Below, in pieces: positions 1 to 5,597 of a stretch of 7,194 nucleotides of DNA. The stretch is from positions 1-7,194 of the forward strand of contig JBDKTK010000255.1 of the NCBI GenBank assembly GCA_039680225.1. The letters are read 5' to 3'. The number at the start of each line of letters is the position of its first letter. The stretch's first letter is position 1. Both the position numbers and the translations under genes were made by a program. Under the pieces are notes generated by a model. It was not told the origin of the DNA. It was given only the letters and a program-made list of their open reading frames with translations, and did no database searches. Source of the stretch: JBDKTK01 sp039680225 (GTDB lineage: Bacteria > Desulfobacterota > Syntrophia > Syntrophales > UBA4778).

Positions 1-7
1 AAAAACC

Positions 8-36
8 TTGACATAAGGGTCCCGCCACAATAGAGT
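8..36 (+). promoter_or_regulatory. sigma70-type promoter for the small-protein unit
   Basis: A perfect -35 box TTGACA (8-13) is followed after exactly 17 bp by TAGAGT (31-36), which matches the -10 consensus TATAAT at four of six positions. Transcription would start near 42-44, giving a leader of about 108 nt before the ATG at 151. The bases just after the -10 box (37-44, ACGCGCGC) are GC-rich, the kind of discriminator associated in proteobacteria with growth-rate or stringent control; that is an inference. One forward frame stays open from base 1 to the TAG at 31-33, so the box could overlap the tail of an upstream gene. Confidence 0.62.
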
Positions 37-83
37 ACGCGCGCTTCTTTGCAATATCACAGAAGTTACCGCCCCGTCCCGCT

Positions 84-124
84 TTTCTCGAATTGCCCTC
101 ATCTCCCGTATTGCAATTGAGAAA
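84..124 (+). promoter_or_regulatory. imperfect hairpin in the leader of the 60-aa ORF
   Basis: TTTCTC (84-89) plus AATTGC (91-96) pair with GCAATT (113-118) plus GAGAAA (119-124). This makes a 12-bp stem with a single bulged G at 90 and a 16-nt loop (97-112). The loop is pyrimidine-rich, and CCTC at 97-100 is complementary to GAGG at 140-143 within the Shine-Dalgarno sequence. No T-run follows, so this is not an intrinsic terminator. A role in translation control is possible but unproven. Confidence 0.45.
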
Positions 125-150
125 TCCTTATATGAACAGGAGGGTCTGGA

Positions 151-333
151 ATGTCAAAGGTTGAGGTAAAAAACATCAAGAATTCGGTCGAAATAAAGGA
201 AGCGCTGATTTCGGAGCTTATTGAATCCGAAGCACTGATCAATCTGCTCGAACGCAAAGGCATAATATCGAAACGCGAGCTGCATGACGAAATCAAGAAA
301 CTCAGACTGGAATTGAACAAGGCCCACCATTAG
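151..333 (+). CDS. small uncharacterised charged helical protein (60 aa)
   Basis: I do not recognise this protein as a named family. It is 60 residues long, highly charged, and lacks cysteine, tryptophan, a signal peptide or a membrane segment, so it is probably cytoplasmic. Residues 12-35 look amphipathic and helical. Residues 28-52 (ALINLLERKGII, then SKRELHDEIKKLR) have the pattern helix, short turn at KGI, charged helix. Small bacterial proteins and the C-termini of larger ones often show such a pattern, which would suit a helical hairpin or an oligomerisation or adaptor module. It is likely a real gene: AGGAGGG at 138-144 sits 6 nt before the ATG, a good promoter lies upstream, and an intrinsic terminator begins 29 nt after the TAG stop. 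It therefore appears to be transcribed alone, not as part of the nadK operon. Its function is unknown. Confidence 0.78.
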   Translation: MSKVEVKNIKNSVEIKEALISELIESEALINLLERKGIISKRELHDEIKKLRLELNKAHH

Positions 334-362
334 ATAAAATTTATTAAACGGACGACTTGCCA

Positions 363-394
363 GGCCCTGGGTTTCCAGCCGGGGCCTTTTTTTT
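363..394 (+). terminator. intrinsic terminator after the 60-aa ORF
   Basis: A GC-rich hairpin is followed by eight T residues (387-394). GGCC (363-366) pairs with GGCC (383-386), and CTGG (367-370) pairs with CCAG (375-378) around a GTTT loop, leaving a small bulge on the right arm. It separates the small-protein unit from nadK. Confidence 0.92.
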
Positions 395-468
395 AGATCA
401 GCGCTCTTCTATGTTCCAAATGGACAGCAAAATTTTTTTATGGTACTCAAATTAGCCCGGAGCCGCAC

Positions 469-1347
469 ATGATCAAGAAAATCGGAATAATAGCCAACCT
501 CGAAAAGCCCAATGCGCCGGAATACACCGTCAGGCTTCAGAAATGGGTCCTGAGCATGGGGCTCGAAGTCTGCCTAGAATCGGCCCTGGCCGCGAGGATT
601 GGCCAGTCGCCCGGCTACGACCGCGATGAGCTGGCCAGGATTGCGGACCTCGCGGTAGTTTTCGGCGGCGACGGGACGCTTCTCATGGCGGCCAGATCGC
701 TGTGCAGGCACAACACGCCGATCCTCGGGATCAACCTCGGGGGGTTCGGTTTCCTTACCGTCGTGAACCTCAACGAGATGTTCAACGCCCTGGAGATGAT
801 CCTCAAGGGGGAATACCGCGTCGAGCAGCGGATGATGCTGGATATCATTGTTTACCGCAACAAGGAGGCCGTCCGGAAATACACGGTCCTTAATGATGTT
901 GTGATAAACCGGGGCAATGTTTTCCGGCTCCTCGAGCTCGAGACAGTTGTCAATGACGAATACCTCACCACCTATAAAGCGGACGGGCTCATAGTCTCCA
1001 CACCCACCGGCTCCACGGCATACTCCCTGTCCGCGGGCGGCCCCATCGTTTTTGCGCAGCATGACTGCGTCATCGTCAACCCGATCTGCCCCCATACCCT
1101 CACGAACAGGCCCATAATCCTGCCGGATACGGCCGTCTTCAAAATCGCGAACTGGTCGGGCGAGGGAGAAGCAAGCCTCACCATGGACGGGCAGATATCT
1201 TTCAGCCTGAACCCCGGCGATATTGTGATTGTCAGCAAATCCAAATATTCGACTAATCTCATTGTATCTCCCCACCGCGACTACCTGGAAATTCTCAGGT
1301 CCAAGCTCGGCTGGGGGGGATTGCCCACAGGCATGAGCAAAATCTGA
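469..1347 (+). CDS. nadK: NAD kinase (ATP/polyphosphate-dependent NAD+ 2'-phosphotransferase)
   Basis: NAD kinase phosphorylates the 2'-hydroxyl of NAD+ to make NADP+ in the cytoplasm and is the main source of the NADP(H) pool. The 292-residue length equals that of the E. coli enzyme. The Rossmann-like N-terminal domain carries the family signature GGDGT at 66-70, where Asp68 is the expected catalytic base. GINLGGFGFLT follows at 87-97, with Gly-Phe where Arg-Leu is more usual. The C-terminal beta domain has LNDVVINRG (141-149, Asn142-Asp143 contacting NAD), the Ser/Thr-Pro-Thr-Gly-Ser-Thr-Ala-Tyr stretch at 177-185, CPHTL at 207-211, and MDGQ at 239-242. CGGAG (458-462) lies 6 nt before the ATG. 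It is the first gene of a tight run with recN, whose start lies 1 nt beyond this stop. I see no clear promoter in 395-468, only weak AT-rich candidates around 433-444. Confidence 0.97.
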   Translation: MIKKIGIIANLEKPNAPEYTVRLQKWVLSMGLEVCLESALAARIGQSPGYDRDELARIADLAVVFGGDGTLLMAARSLCRHNTPILGINLGGFGFLTVVNLNEMFNALEMILKGEYRVEQRMMLDIIVYRNKEAVRKYTVLNDVVINRGNVFRLLELETVVNDEYLTTYKADGLIVSTPTGSTAYSLSAGGPIVFAQHDCVIVNPICPHTLTNRPIILPDTAVFKIANWSGEGEASLTMDGQISFSLNPGDIVIVSKSKYSTNLIVSPHRDYLEILRSKLGWGGLPTGMSKI

Positions 1348-1348
1348 A

Positions 1349-3028
1349 ATGCTGCAGGAACTCAGGATCAGGAATTTCGCGATAATCGACGACCTCCAGA
1401 TCAGCTTTTCCCCCGGCCTCAACATCATGACCGGAGAAACCGGGGCGGGAAAATCGATTATTATCGGGGCAATGAGCCTGATACTGGGCGACAGGACCTC
1501 ATCCGAACAGATCAGGAGCGCGGAGGAATCCGCCGTCGTCGAGGCGCTCTTCGATGTGAGCGGCAACCCGGAAGTACGGGCAAAGCTCGACGAAATGGAT
1601 ATCGACTATTCGGACGGGATCATAATAAAAAGGGTCAATTCGCGATCGGGCAAGAACCGGACATATATAAACGGCAGCCTCTCCAATATAGCGTACCTCT
1701 CGGAACTGGCCGGCTATCTCGTGAATGTCTGCGGACAGCACGAGCACCAGCTCATCATGGACCCGCGCAATCATATAAGATACCTTGACAGTTTCGGGGG
1801 GCTTGATCCCGAACAGGGCAGCTTCTCGCAATTGTATGAAACTTACCAGGACAAGCGCTCCAGGCTTTGCGAATTGGAGAACCTGCAGCGCAACAAGGCG
1901 AGCCAGGAAGAATTCATCCGTTTCCAGCTCCGGGAGATAGAGGCGGCCAACGTGGCCCCGGGAGAGGATGCGGCCCTGCTCGACGAAAAGAGCATCAAAA
2001 GCAATGCCCGGCGCCTGACGGAACTGGCGGGCAGTTCCTATGAGTCTCTGTATGAGGGAAAGGAATCGGTCCTCTCCGGGCTTTCCCAGGTATCTGCGAA
2101 GCTCAAGGAGATCCAGAGGATTGACCGCAGCTTCAATGTCTCGCCGGAAGAGATCGACTCGATAACGGTCACTCTCGAAGACCTTGCCATTACGACGAGG
2201 GATTACCTGAAAAAACTTTCGTTCGACCCGGGCAGGCTGGAGGAAATCGAAGACAGGCTCGAGCAGCTCAAGACACTCAAGCGCAAATACGGCGGCAGCC
2301 TGGAGAACGTGCTTGACAGGAAAAGCAGCCTGGAAAGGGAGCTTGCCGGGATCGTTTCCCTTGACGAGGAACTCGACAAGGTGAAACAGGAAATCTCCGT
2401 GCTGAAGAAGGAGCTGACGGACAAGGCGCTCATCCTTTCCGGGAAAAGAAAGGAGGCGGCTGCGGCCCTGCAGTCCTCCATTGAAAAAGAGGTCCGCGAG
2501 CTGCGGATGGCGGATGCGCGCTTCGATATCCATTTCAGGGAACCCGGGGAAAAAGGGCCGGAACTTGACCAGGACGGGATCGACGAAATCGAATTCCGGA
2601 TCAGCACCAACAAGGGGCAGAAGCCCAAGGCGCTCGACAGGATAGCTTCCGGAGGGGAACTCTCCCGCGTAATGCTTGCCCTGAAGAAAATACTGGCCGG
2701 GACCGGGAGGGTCGACACGCTTGTGTTTGACGAGGTGGACAGCGGCATCGGCGGGGCGGTCGCGGAAGTGGTCGGCGCCAAGCTCGCCGGGCTCGCCAAA
2801 TTGCACCAGGTCATCTGCATCACGCACCTTCCCCAGATTGCGTGTTTCGGCGAGACCCATTTCCTTGTTTCAAAAGCGGATGAGAATGATATAACGACGG
2901 CCAGGGTGAAAATGCTCACCAAGGCCGAAAGGCTCGACGAGATAACGAGGATGATGTCGGGGATCGAGATCACGAAGCGGGCAAGGGAGTACGCCCGCGA
3001 GATGCTGGATGCGGCAAAAAAAATTTGA
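1349..3028 (+). CDS. recN: DNA repair protein RecN (SMC-like ATPase)
   Basis: RecN is an SMC-family ATPase recruited to DNA double-strand breaks, where it helps hold or align DNA for RecA-dependent recombination. The 559 residues fit the usual length of about 550-570. Seen in order: Walker A GETGAGKS (29-36), a Q-loop region with CGQHEHQ (128-134), a central coiled-coil-rich segment (about 155-380) rich in Glu, Lys, Leu and Arg, the ABC signature ASGGELSR (433-440), Walker B LVFDEVDSGIGG (458-469), and the switch histidine in ITHLPQIA (491-498). Both ATPase halves are intact. The ATG lies 1 nt after the nadK stop and has no strong Shine-Dalgarno sequence, so translation is probably coupled to nadK. 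I saw no LexA-like box before nadK, though the LexA sites of this lineage are not known to me. The last codons contain an A8 run (3016-3023) just before the stop. Confidence 0.98.
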   Translation: MLQELRIRNFAIIDDLQISFSPGLNIMTGETGAGKSIIIGAMSLILGDRTSSEQIRSAEESAVVEALFDVSGNPEVRAKLDEMDIDYSDGIIIKRVNSRSGKNRTYINGSLSNIAYLSELAGYLVNVCGQHEHQLIMDPRNHIRYLDSFGGLDPEQGSFSQLYETYQDKRSRLCELENLQRNKASQEEFIRFQLREIEAANVAPGEDAALLDEKSIKSNARRLTELAGSSYESLYEGKESVLSGLSQVSAKLKEIQRIDRSFNVSPEEIDSITVTLEDLAITTRDYLKKLSFDPGRLEEIEDRLEQLKTLKRKYGGSLENVLDRKSSLERELAGIVSLDEELDKVKQEISVLKKELTDKALILSGKRKEAAAALQSSIEKEVRELRMADARFDIHFREPGEKGPELDQDGIDEIEFRISTNKGQKPKALDRIASGGELSRVMLALKKILAGTGRVDTLVFDEVDSGIGGAVAEVVGAKLAGLAKLHQVICITHLPQIACFGETHFLVSKADENDITTARVKMLTKAERLDEITRMMSGIEITKRAREYAREMLDAAKKI

Positions 3029-3040
3029 CTGCCGGGATTC

Positions 3041-3046
3041 GGGAGG
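3041..3046 (+). promoter_or_regulatory. ribosome binding site that fixes the acetyltransferase start
   Basis: GGGAGG lies 8 nt before the ATG at 3055. It favours that ATG over the in-frame TTG at 3025, which overlaps the recN stop codon and would add ten residues that do not look like the start of a GNAT fold. Confidence 0.8.
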
Positions 3047-3054
3047 CGACGAAG

Positions 3055-3513
3055 ATGCTCAGGAAAGCCAGGATCGGAGATGTGAAGACCATACACCGGA
3101 TGATAAATGTGTCCGCTTCGAAAGGCGAGATGCTGCCGCGGTCCCTGATGGACATATACAACAGCCTGAGAGATTTCTTCGTATACATAGATGATGAAAC
3201 CGGACTCGTCACCGGCGCCTGCGCCATGAACATCATCTGGGAGAACCTCGGCGAGATCCGCTCCCTCTTTGTGGACGAAGCGAGCAGGAAAAAGGGGATC
3301 GGCAGGAAACTGGTGGAGGCATGCATTTCCGAGGCAATCACTTTGCAGCTCTACCGGATATTCACCCTCACTTACAAAAAGGATTTCTTCGGCAAGATGG
3401 GATTCAAAGTCACGGACCGCATCACGCTGTCGGAGAAGATCTGGTCGGATTGCTTCAAGTGCCCCAAGTATCCCGACTTCTGCGATGAAACCGCAATGAT
3501 AATTGAGCTTTAA
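3055..3513 (+). CDS. GNAT-family N-acetyltransferase, probably short-form N-acetylglutamate synthase (ArgA-like)
   Basis: The protein is 152 residues from the ATG at 3055. The start MLRKARIGDV is a typical first strand of a GNAT fold. The acetyl-CoA-binding motif A is visible at 71-86 as LFVDEASRKKGIGRKL, with the Arg-x-x-Gly-x-Gly loop at 78-83. The FFGKMGFKV segment at 111-119 is the usual late GNAT element. The C-terminus (129-145) reads KIWSDC..C, then C143-DE. I remember this Trp-Asp-Cys-x-x-Cys-Pro and Cys-Asp-Glu tail from short single-domain ArgA-type proteins of Deltaproteobacteria, proposed to acetylate glutamate in the first step of arginine synthesis without the kinase-like domain of classical NAGS. 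GNAT membership is clear; the substrate is inferred. It starts 26 nt after recN and ends 6 nt before mltA, so it is probably cotranscribed with both. Confidence 0.88.
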   Translation: MLRKARIGDVKTIHRMINVSASKGEMLPRSLMDIYNSLRDFFVYIDDETGLVTGACAMNIIWENLGEIRSLFVDEASRKKGIGRKLVEACISEAITLQLYRIFTLTYKKDFFGKMGFKVTDRITLSEKIWSDCFKCPKYPDFCDETAMIIEL

Positions 3514-3519
3514 TTCGAG

Positions 3520-4839
3520 ATGAAACACAGGGGTTTATATTCATTATTTCTCGTCTTCATAATTTCGTGGCTGTTTGCGGGATGCTTCAAGGCCGTGGAA
3601 AAGCCGGCGCCGTCCCCTGTGCCGCCTGCTGCCGCGCCTGCTCCGGCCCCTCCTGTGGCGCCGCCTGTCAAGCCCGCCGAGCCCGCGAAAAAACCGGTGA
3701 AGGCCGAAGGGGCCCTGGTCAGCGTCGATCCTGAAACGCTGCCGCCGCTGTTCGACAGCCGCGATACAGACCTGCTTGCGCTGGAACTGGCCGCGCTCAG
3801 GAGCATCAGCTATTACGAAAAAGCCTCCTGGAGGAAATTCCGCTTCGGCGGGGACCTCTATACTGCGGACGAGCTCAAGCAATCGCTCCTGGAATTCCTG
3901 AGAATCCTGAAGGGCCCGGAGCCGCCCGCCGTAAAGGACAGGCTCATCAGGGAGAACTTCCTGGCATACAAGTCGGTGGGGCGCCAGAGCGGCAGCGTGC
4001 TTTTCACCGGGTACTTCGAACCCATTCTCAACGGCTCCGCGCAAAAAACGGAAAAATTCAAATGGCCCATCTACAAGACGCCGGACGATCTTGTCGTCAT
4101 CGACCTGGGAAAATTCAAGGACAAGTACCGGGGCGAGCGCATTGTGGGACGCGTCGATAAGCGGGAGCTGGTCCCATATTACGACAGGAGGGAAATCGAC
4201 CACAATAACCGGCTTGAGGGGAGGAAACTGGAAATCGCCTGGTTCGCCGATCCCGTGGACGTTTTCAACCTGCACATCCAGGGCTCCGGCATAATCTGCT
4301 TCCCCGACAGGAAATGCATCCAGGTAAGCTACGCCGATGCCAACGGGCGCTCATACCGCAGCATCGGCAAGTACCTCCAGGACCGGGGCAAGGTGAACGT
4401 GCAGGAGATGTCCTATCAAAACATCAACAAATACCTGAGGGAGCACCCGGACGAGTTGGCGGACATACTGTGCCGGAACGAAAGTTATGTCTTCTTCCGG
4501 ACCGTGCCCCAGGGGCCGATCGGGGCAATTGCCGTCCCGCTGACTGCGGGCAGGTCGATTGCAACGGACCCGGCATTTTTCCCGCGGGGGGCATTGGCGC
4601 TGATCAAGACCAGGCGGCCGGTCTTTAATAAAGACGGCATGCTCCAGTCGTGGACGGAATTCTCGCGAGTCGTTTTAAACCAGGATGCCGGCGGGGCCAT
4701 AAAGGGGCCGGGCCGGGTTGACATCTTCTTCGGCACGGGCGCCCAGGCCGAACTGGAAGCCGGCTGCATGAAAGAGGAAGGCGATCTCTATTTCCTGGTG
4801 AAAAAGAAATCCGCTCCGGCGATTTCTGGAATTCAATGA
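3520..4839 (+). CDS. mltA: membrane-bound lytic murein transglycosylase A (lipoprotein)
   Basis: MltA cleaves the MurNAc-GlcNAc bond of peptidoglycan, leaving 1,6-anhydro-MurNAc ends. The N-terminus is a lipoprotein signal: Lys2 and Arg4, a hydrophobic core at 6-20, and LFAGC with the lipidated Cys22. The residue after Cys22 is not Asp, which suggests the outer membrane if E. coli sorting rules hold. Residues 29-60 are a Pro/Ala-rich linker, which helps explain 439 residues against roughly 365 in E. coli. The MltA domain follows, with TGYFEPILNGS (163-173) and WFADPVDVFNLHIQGSG (241-257). The C-terminal 3D domain has its three aspartates at Asp350, Asp389 (QDAGGAIKG) and Asp401 (RVDIFFGTG). 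By comparison with E. coli Asp308, Asp401 is the likely catalytic acid; this is inferred from remembered spacing. The start lies 6 nt after the previous stop with only a weak Shine-Dalgarno sequence, suggesting reinitiation. It is the last gene of the run. Confidence 0.95.
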   Translation: MKHRGLYSLFLVFIISWLFAGCFKAVEKPAPSPVPPAAAPAPAPPVAPPVKPAEPAKKPVKAEGALVSVDPETLPPLFDSRDTDLLALELAALRSISYYEKASWRKFRFGGDLYTADELKQSLLEFLRILKGPEPPAVKDRLIRENFLAYKSVGRQSGSVLFTGYFEPILNGSAQKTEKFKWPIYKTPDDLVVIDLGKFKDKYRGERIVGRVDKRELVPYYDRREIDHNNRLEGRKLEIAWFADPVDVFNLHIQGSGIICFPDRKCIQVSYADANGRSYRSIGKYLQDRGKVNVQEMSYQNINKYLREHPDELADILCRNESYVFFRTVPQGPIGAIAVPLTAGRSIATDPAFFPRGALALIKTRRPVFNKDGMLQSWTEFSRVVLNQDAGGAIKGPGRVDIFFGTGAQAELEAGCMKEEGDLYFLVKKKSAPAISGIQ

Positions 4840-5122
4840 GAATGAGAGACGCGGGTCACTGATCTTCTGAAACCCAGCAAATACAGGCATAAATTGATTC
4901 TTTTTTGTCTTGATTGTTGATTTTCTTTGTGGTAGGTAGGGCCGAACCCGTGAATCCCGAAGTATTATTGAGTTTTCTCATATTATGGTTTTTGCCATTA
5001 GGGTCCTTCACACGCTTTTTAAAACGGATCAGGAGATCTAATTTTCAATTTACTTCTGTGCTGATAATAGGGGGGTCCCACCTTTGGTGGAAATAATAAT
5101 TTAAGAAAGGGGAGAAAAAAGA
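4840..5122 (+). promoter_or_regulatory. AT-rich intergenic region, presumed hup promoter and leader
   Basis: These 283 nt between mltA and hup are visibly richer in A and T than the flanking genes. I see no convincing gene, tRNA or riboswitch. The best promoter guess is TTGCCA (4992-4997) with an AT-rich -10 around TTTTTA to TTTAAA (5016-5023), but the -10 match is poor. GATAAT at 5062-5067 is another -10-like hexamer without a good partner. A small perfect hairpin, CCACC (5078-5082), TTT, GGTGG (5086-5090), lies in the presumed leader 18 nt before the hup Shine-Dalgarno sequence. No intrinsic terminator is evident after mltA: a weak stem at 4851-4878 has no adjoining T-run. Confidence 0.35.
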
Positions 5123-5395
5123 ATGACGAAGGCAGAATTGATCGCGATTATGGCAGAGGATGCAGGTATCACGAAAGTGGCGGCGGCGAAAGCGTTGGAT
5201 TCTTACGTGCTCAGCGTCGGCAAGGAACTCAAAAAATCGGGCAAACTCGGACTGGTCGGCTTCGGCACTTTCTCGGTAGTGAAGAGAAAAGCCAGGACCG
5301 GCAGGAATCCCCAGACCGGCGACAAAATCAAGATAGCCGGAAAGAAAGTCATCAAGTTCAAGGCCGGCAAGGCTTTGGCAGAAAAGGTGAAATAG
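5123..5395 (+). CDS. hup: HU-family nucleoid DNA-binding protein
   Basis: HU is a small basic dimeric protein that binds and bends DNA without strong sequence preference and helps organise the nucleoid; relatives include IHF. The 90-residue length is exactly typical. The N-terminal helices (3-40) form the dimer body. The HU/IHF signature is complete: Gly46-Phe47, Phe50, Arg55, Arg58, then GRNPQTG at 60-66, with Pro63 the residue that intercalates at the tip of the DNA-binding arm. The C-terminus KFKAGKALAEKVK is the usual closing helix. The composition is Lys-rich. AGGGGAG at 5108-5114 with 8 nt of spacing is a strong ribosome binding site, as expected for an abundant protein. It has its own terminator and appears monocistronic. 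The sequence alone does not separate HU-alpha from HU-beta types; lack of a partner-specific IHF context favours a plain HU. Confidence 0.97.
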   Translation: MTKAELIAIMAEDAGITKVAAAKALDSYVLSVGKELKKSGKLGLVGFGTFSVVKRKARTGRNPQTGDKIKIAGKKVIKFKAGKALAEKVK

Positions 5396-5420
5396 TCTTC
5401 ATAGCTTTTTCTTGAAACCG

Positions 5421-5447
5421 GCCCCCGGATTTCCGGGGGCTTTTTTT
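5421..5447 (+). terminator. strong intrinsic terminator after hup
   Basis: GCCCCCGG (5421-5428) and CCGGGGGC (5433-5440) form a perfect 8-bp stem with an ATTT loop, followed directly by seven T residues (5441-5447). It begins 25 nt after the hup stop. Confidence 0.96.
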
Positions 5448-5456
5448 ATTTATATT

Positions 5457-5496
5457 CCCCCTCACCCCGGCCCTTCCCACGGAGGGGAGAGGGAGA
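5457..5496. repeat. REP-like palindromic intergenic repeat
   Basis: CCCTC (5459-5463), A, CCCC (5465-5468) pair with GGGG (5484-5487), A, GAGGG (5489-5493), a 9-bp stem with one A/A mismatch around a 15-nt loop. The wording, CCCTCACCCCGGCCCTTCCC then GGAGGGGAGAGGGAG, closely resembles a dispersed palindromic repeat seen in intergenic regions of many proteobacterial genomes. Its reverse strand is often mistranslated as SPLRG.GRGEGE peptides, exactly as it would be here (minus-strand reading across 5455-5500). Only one copy is in the window, so the repeat status rests on recognition rather than on a second copy. Confidence 0.6.
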
Positions 5497-5528
5497 TTTC
5501 GGAAAGAATTTGTTGTATGCCGGCTTGA

Positions 5529-5558
5529 TTGACAGCCCGGCGGATTTTCTGTTATATG
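5529..5558 (+). promoter_or_regulatory. promoter for trpS (and probably scpA)
   Basis: A consensus -35 TTGACA (5529-5534) is followed by TATATG (5553-5558) at 18 bp, or TTATAT (5552-5557) at 17 bp. Transcription would begin near 5565, leaving a leader of only about 33 nt, too short for a T-box or an attenuator leader peptide. GCCGG (5519-5523) and CCGGC (5537-5541) flank the -35 box as a short inverted repeat. Confidence 0.55.
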
Positions 5559-5597
5559 ACTGCGGAATTTCAGCACATCTTTTAAAATCAGAGGCAA

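Noticed and set aside
3025..3054. TTG at 3025 as the acetyltransferase start
   Set aside because: The ATG at 3055 has GGGAGG at proper spacing and begins the GNAT fold directly; the ten extra residues fit no family pattern.
574..3528. Long minus-strand open frames (574-1566, 1499-2860, 2203-3528) opposite nadK, recN and the acetyltransferase
   Set aside because: They mirror strong, motif-complete plus-strand genes, overlap each other, and show no recognisable domains. Long antisense frames are expected from GC-biased third positions.
4851..4878. Possible terminator after mltA
   Set aside because: The GC-GGGT/ACCC-GC stem has a bulge and a long loop, and the nearest T-run is about 20 nt further on, so it does not fit an intrinsic terminator.
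4914..5096. Plus-strand 60-codon frame in the mltA-hup gap
   Set aside because: It starts with a non-ATG codon, has no ribosome binding site, has a composition like translated AT-rich non-coding DNA, and would cover the presumed hup promoter.
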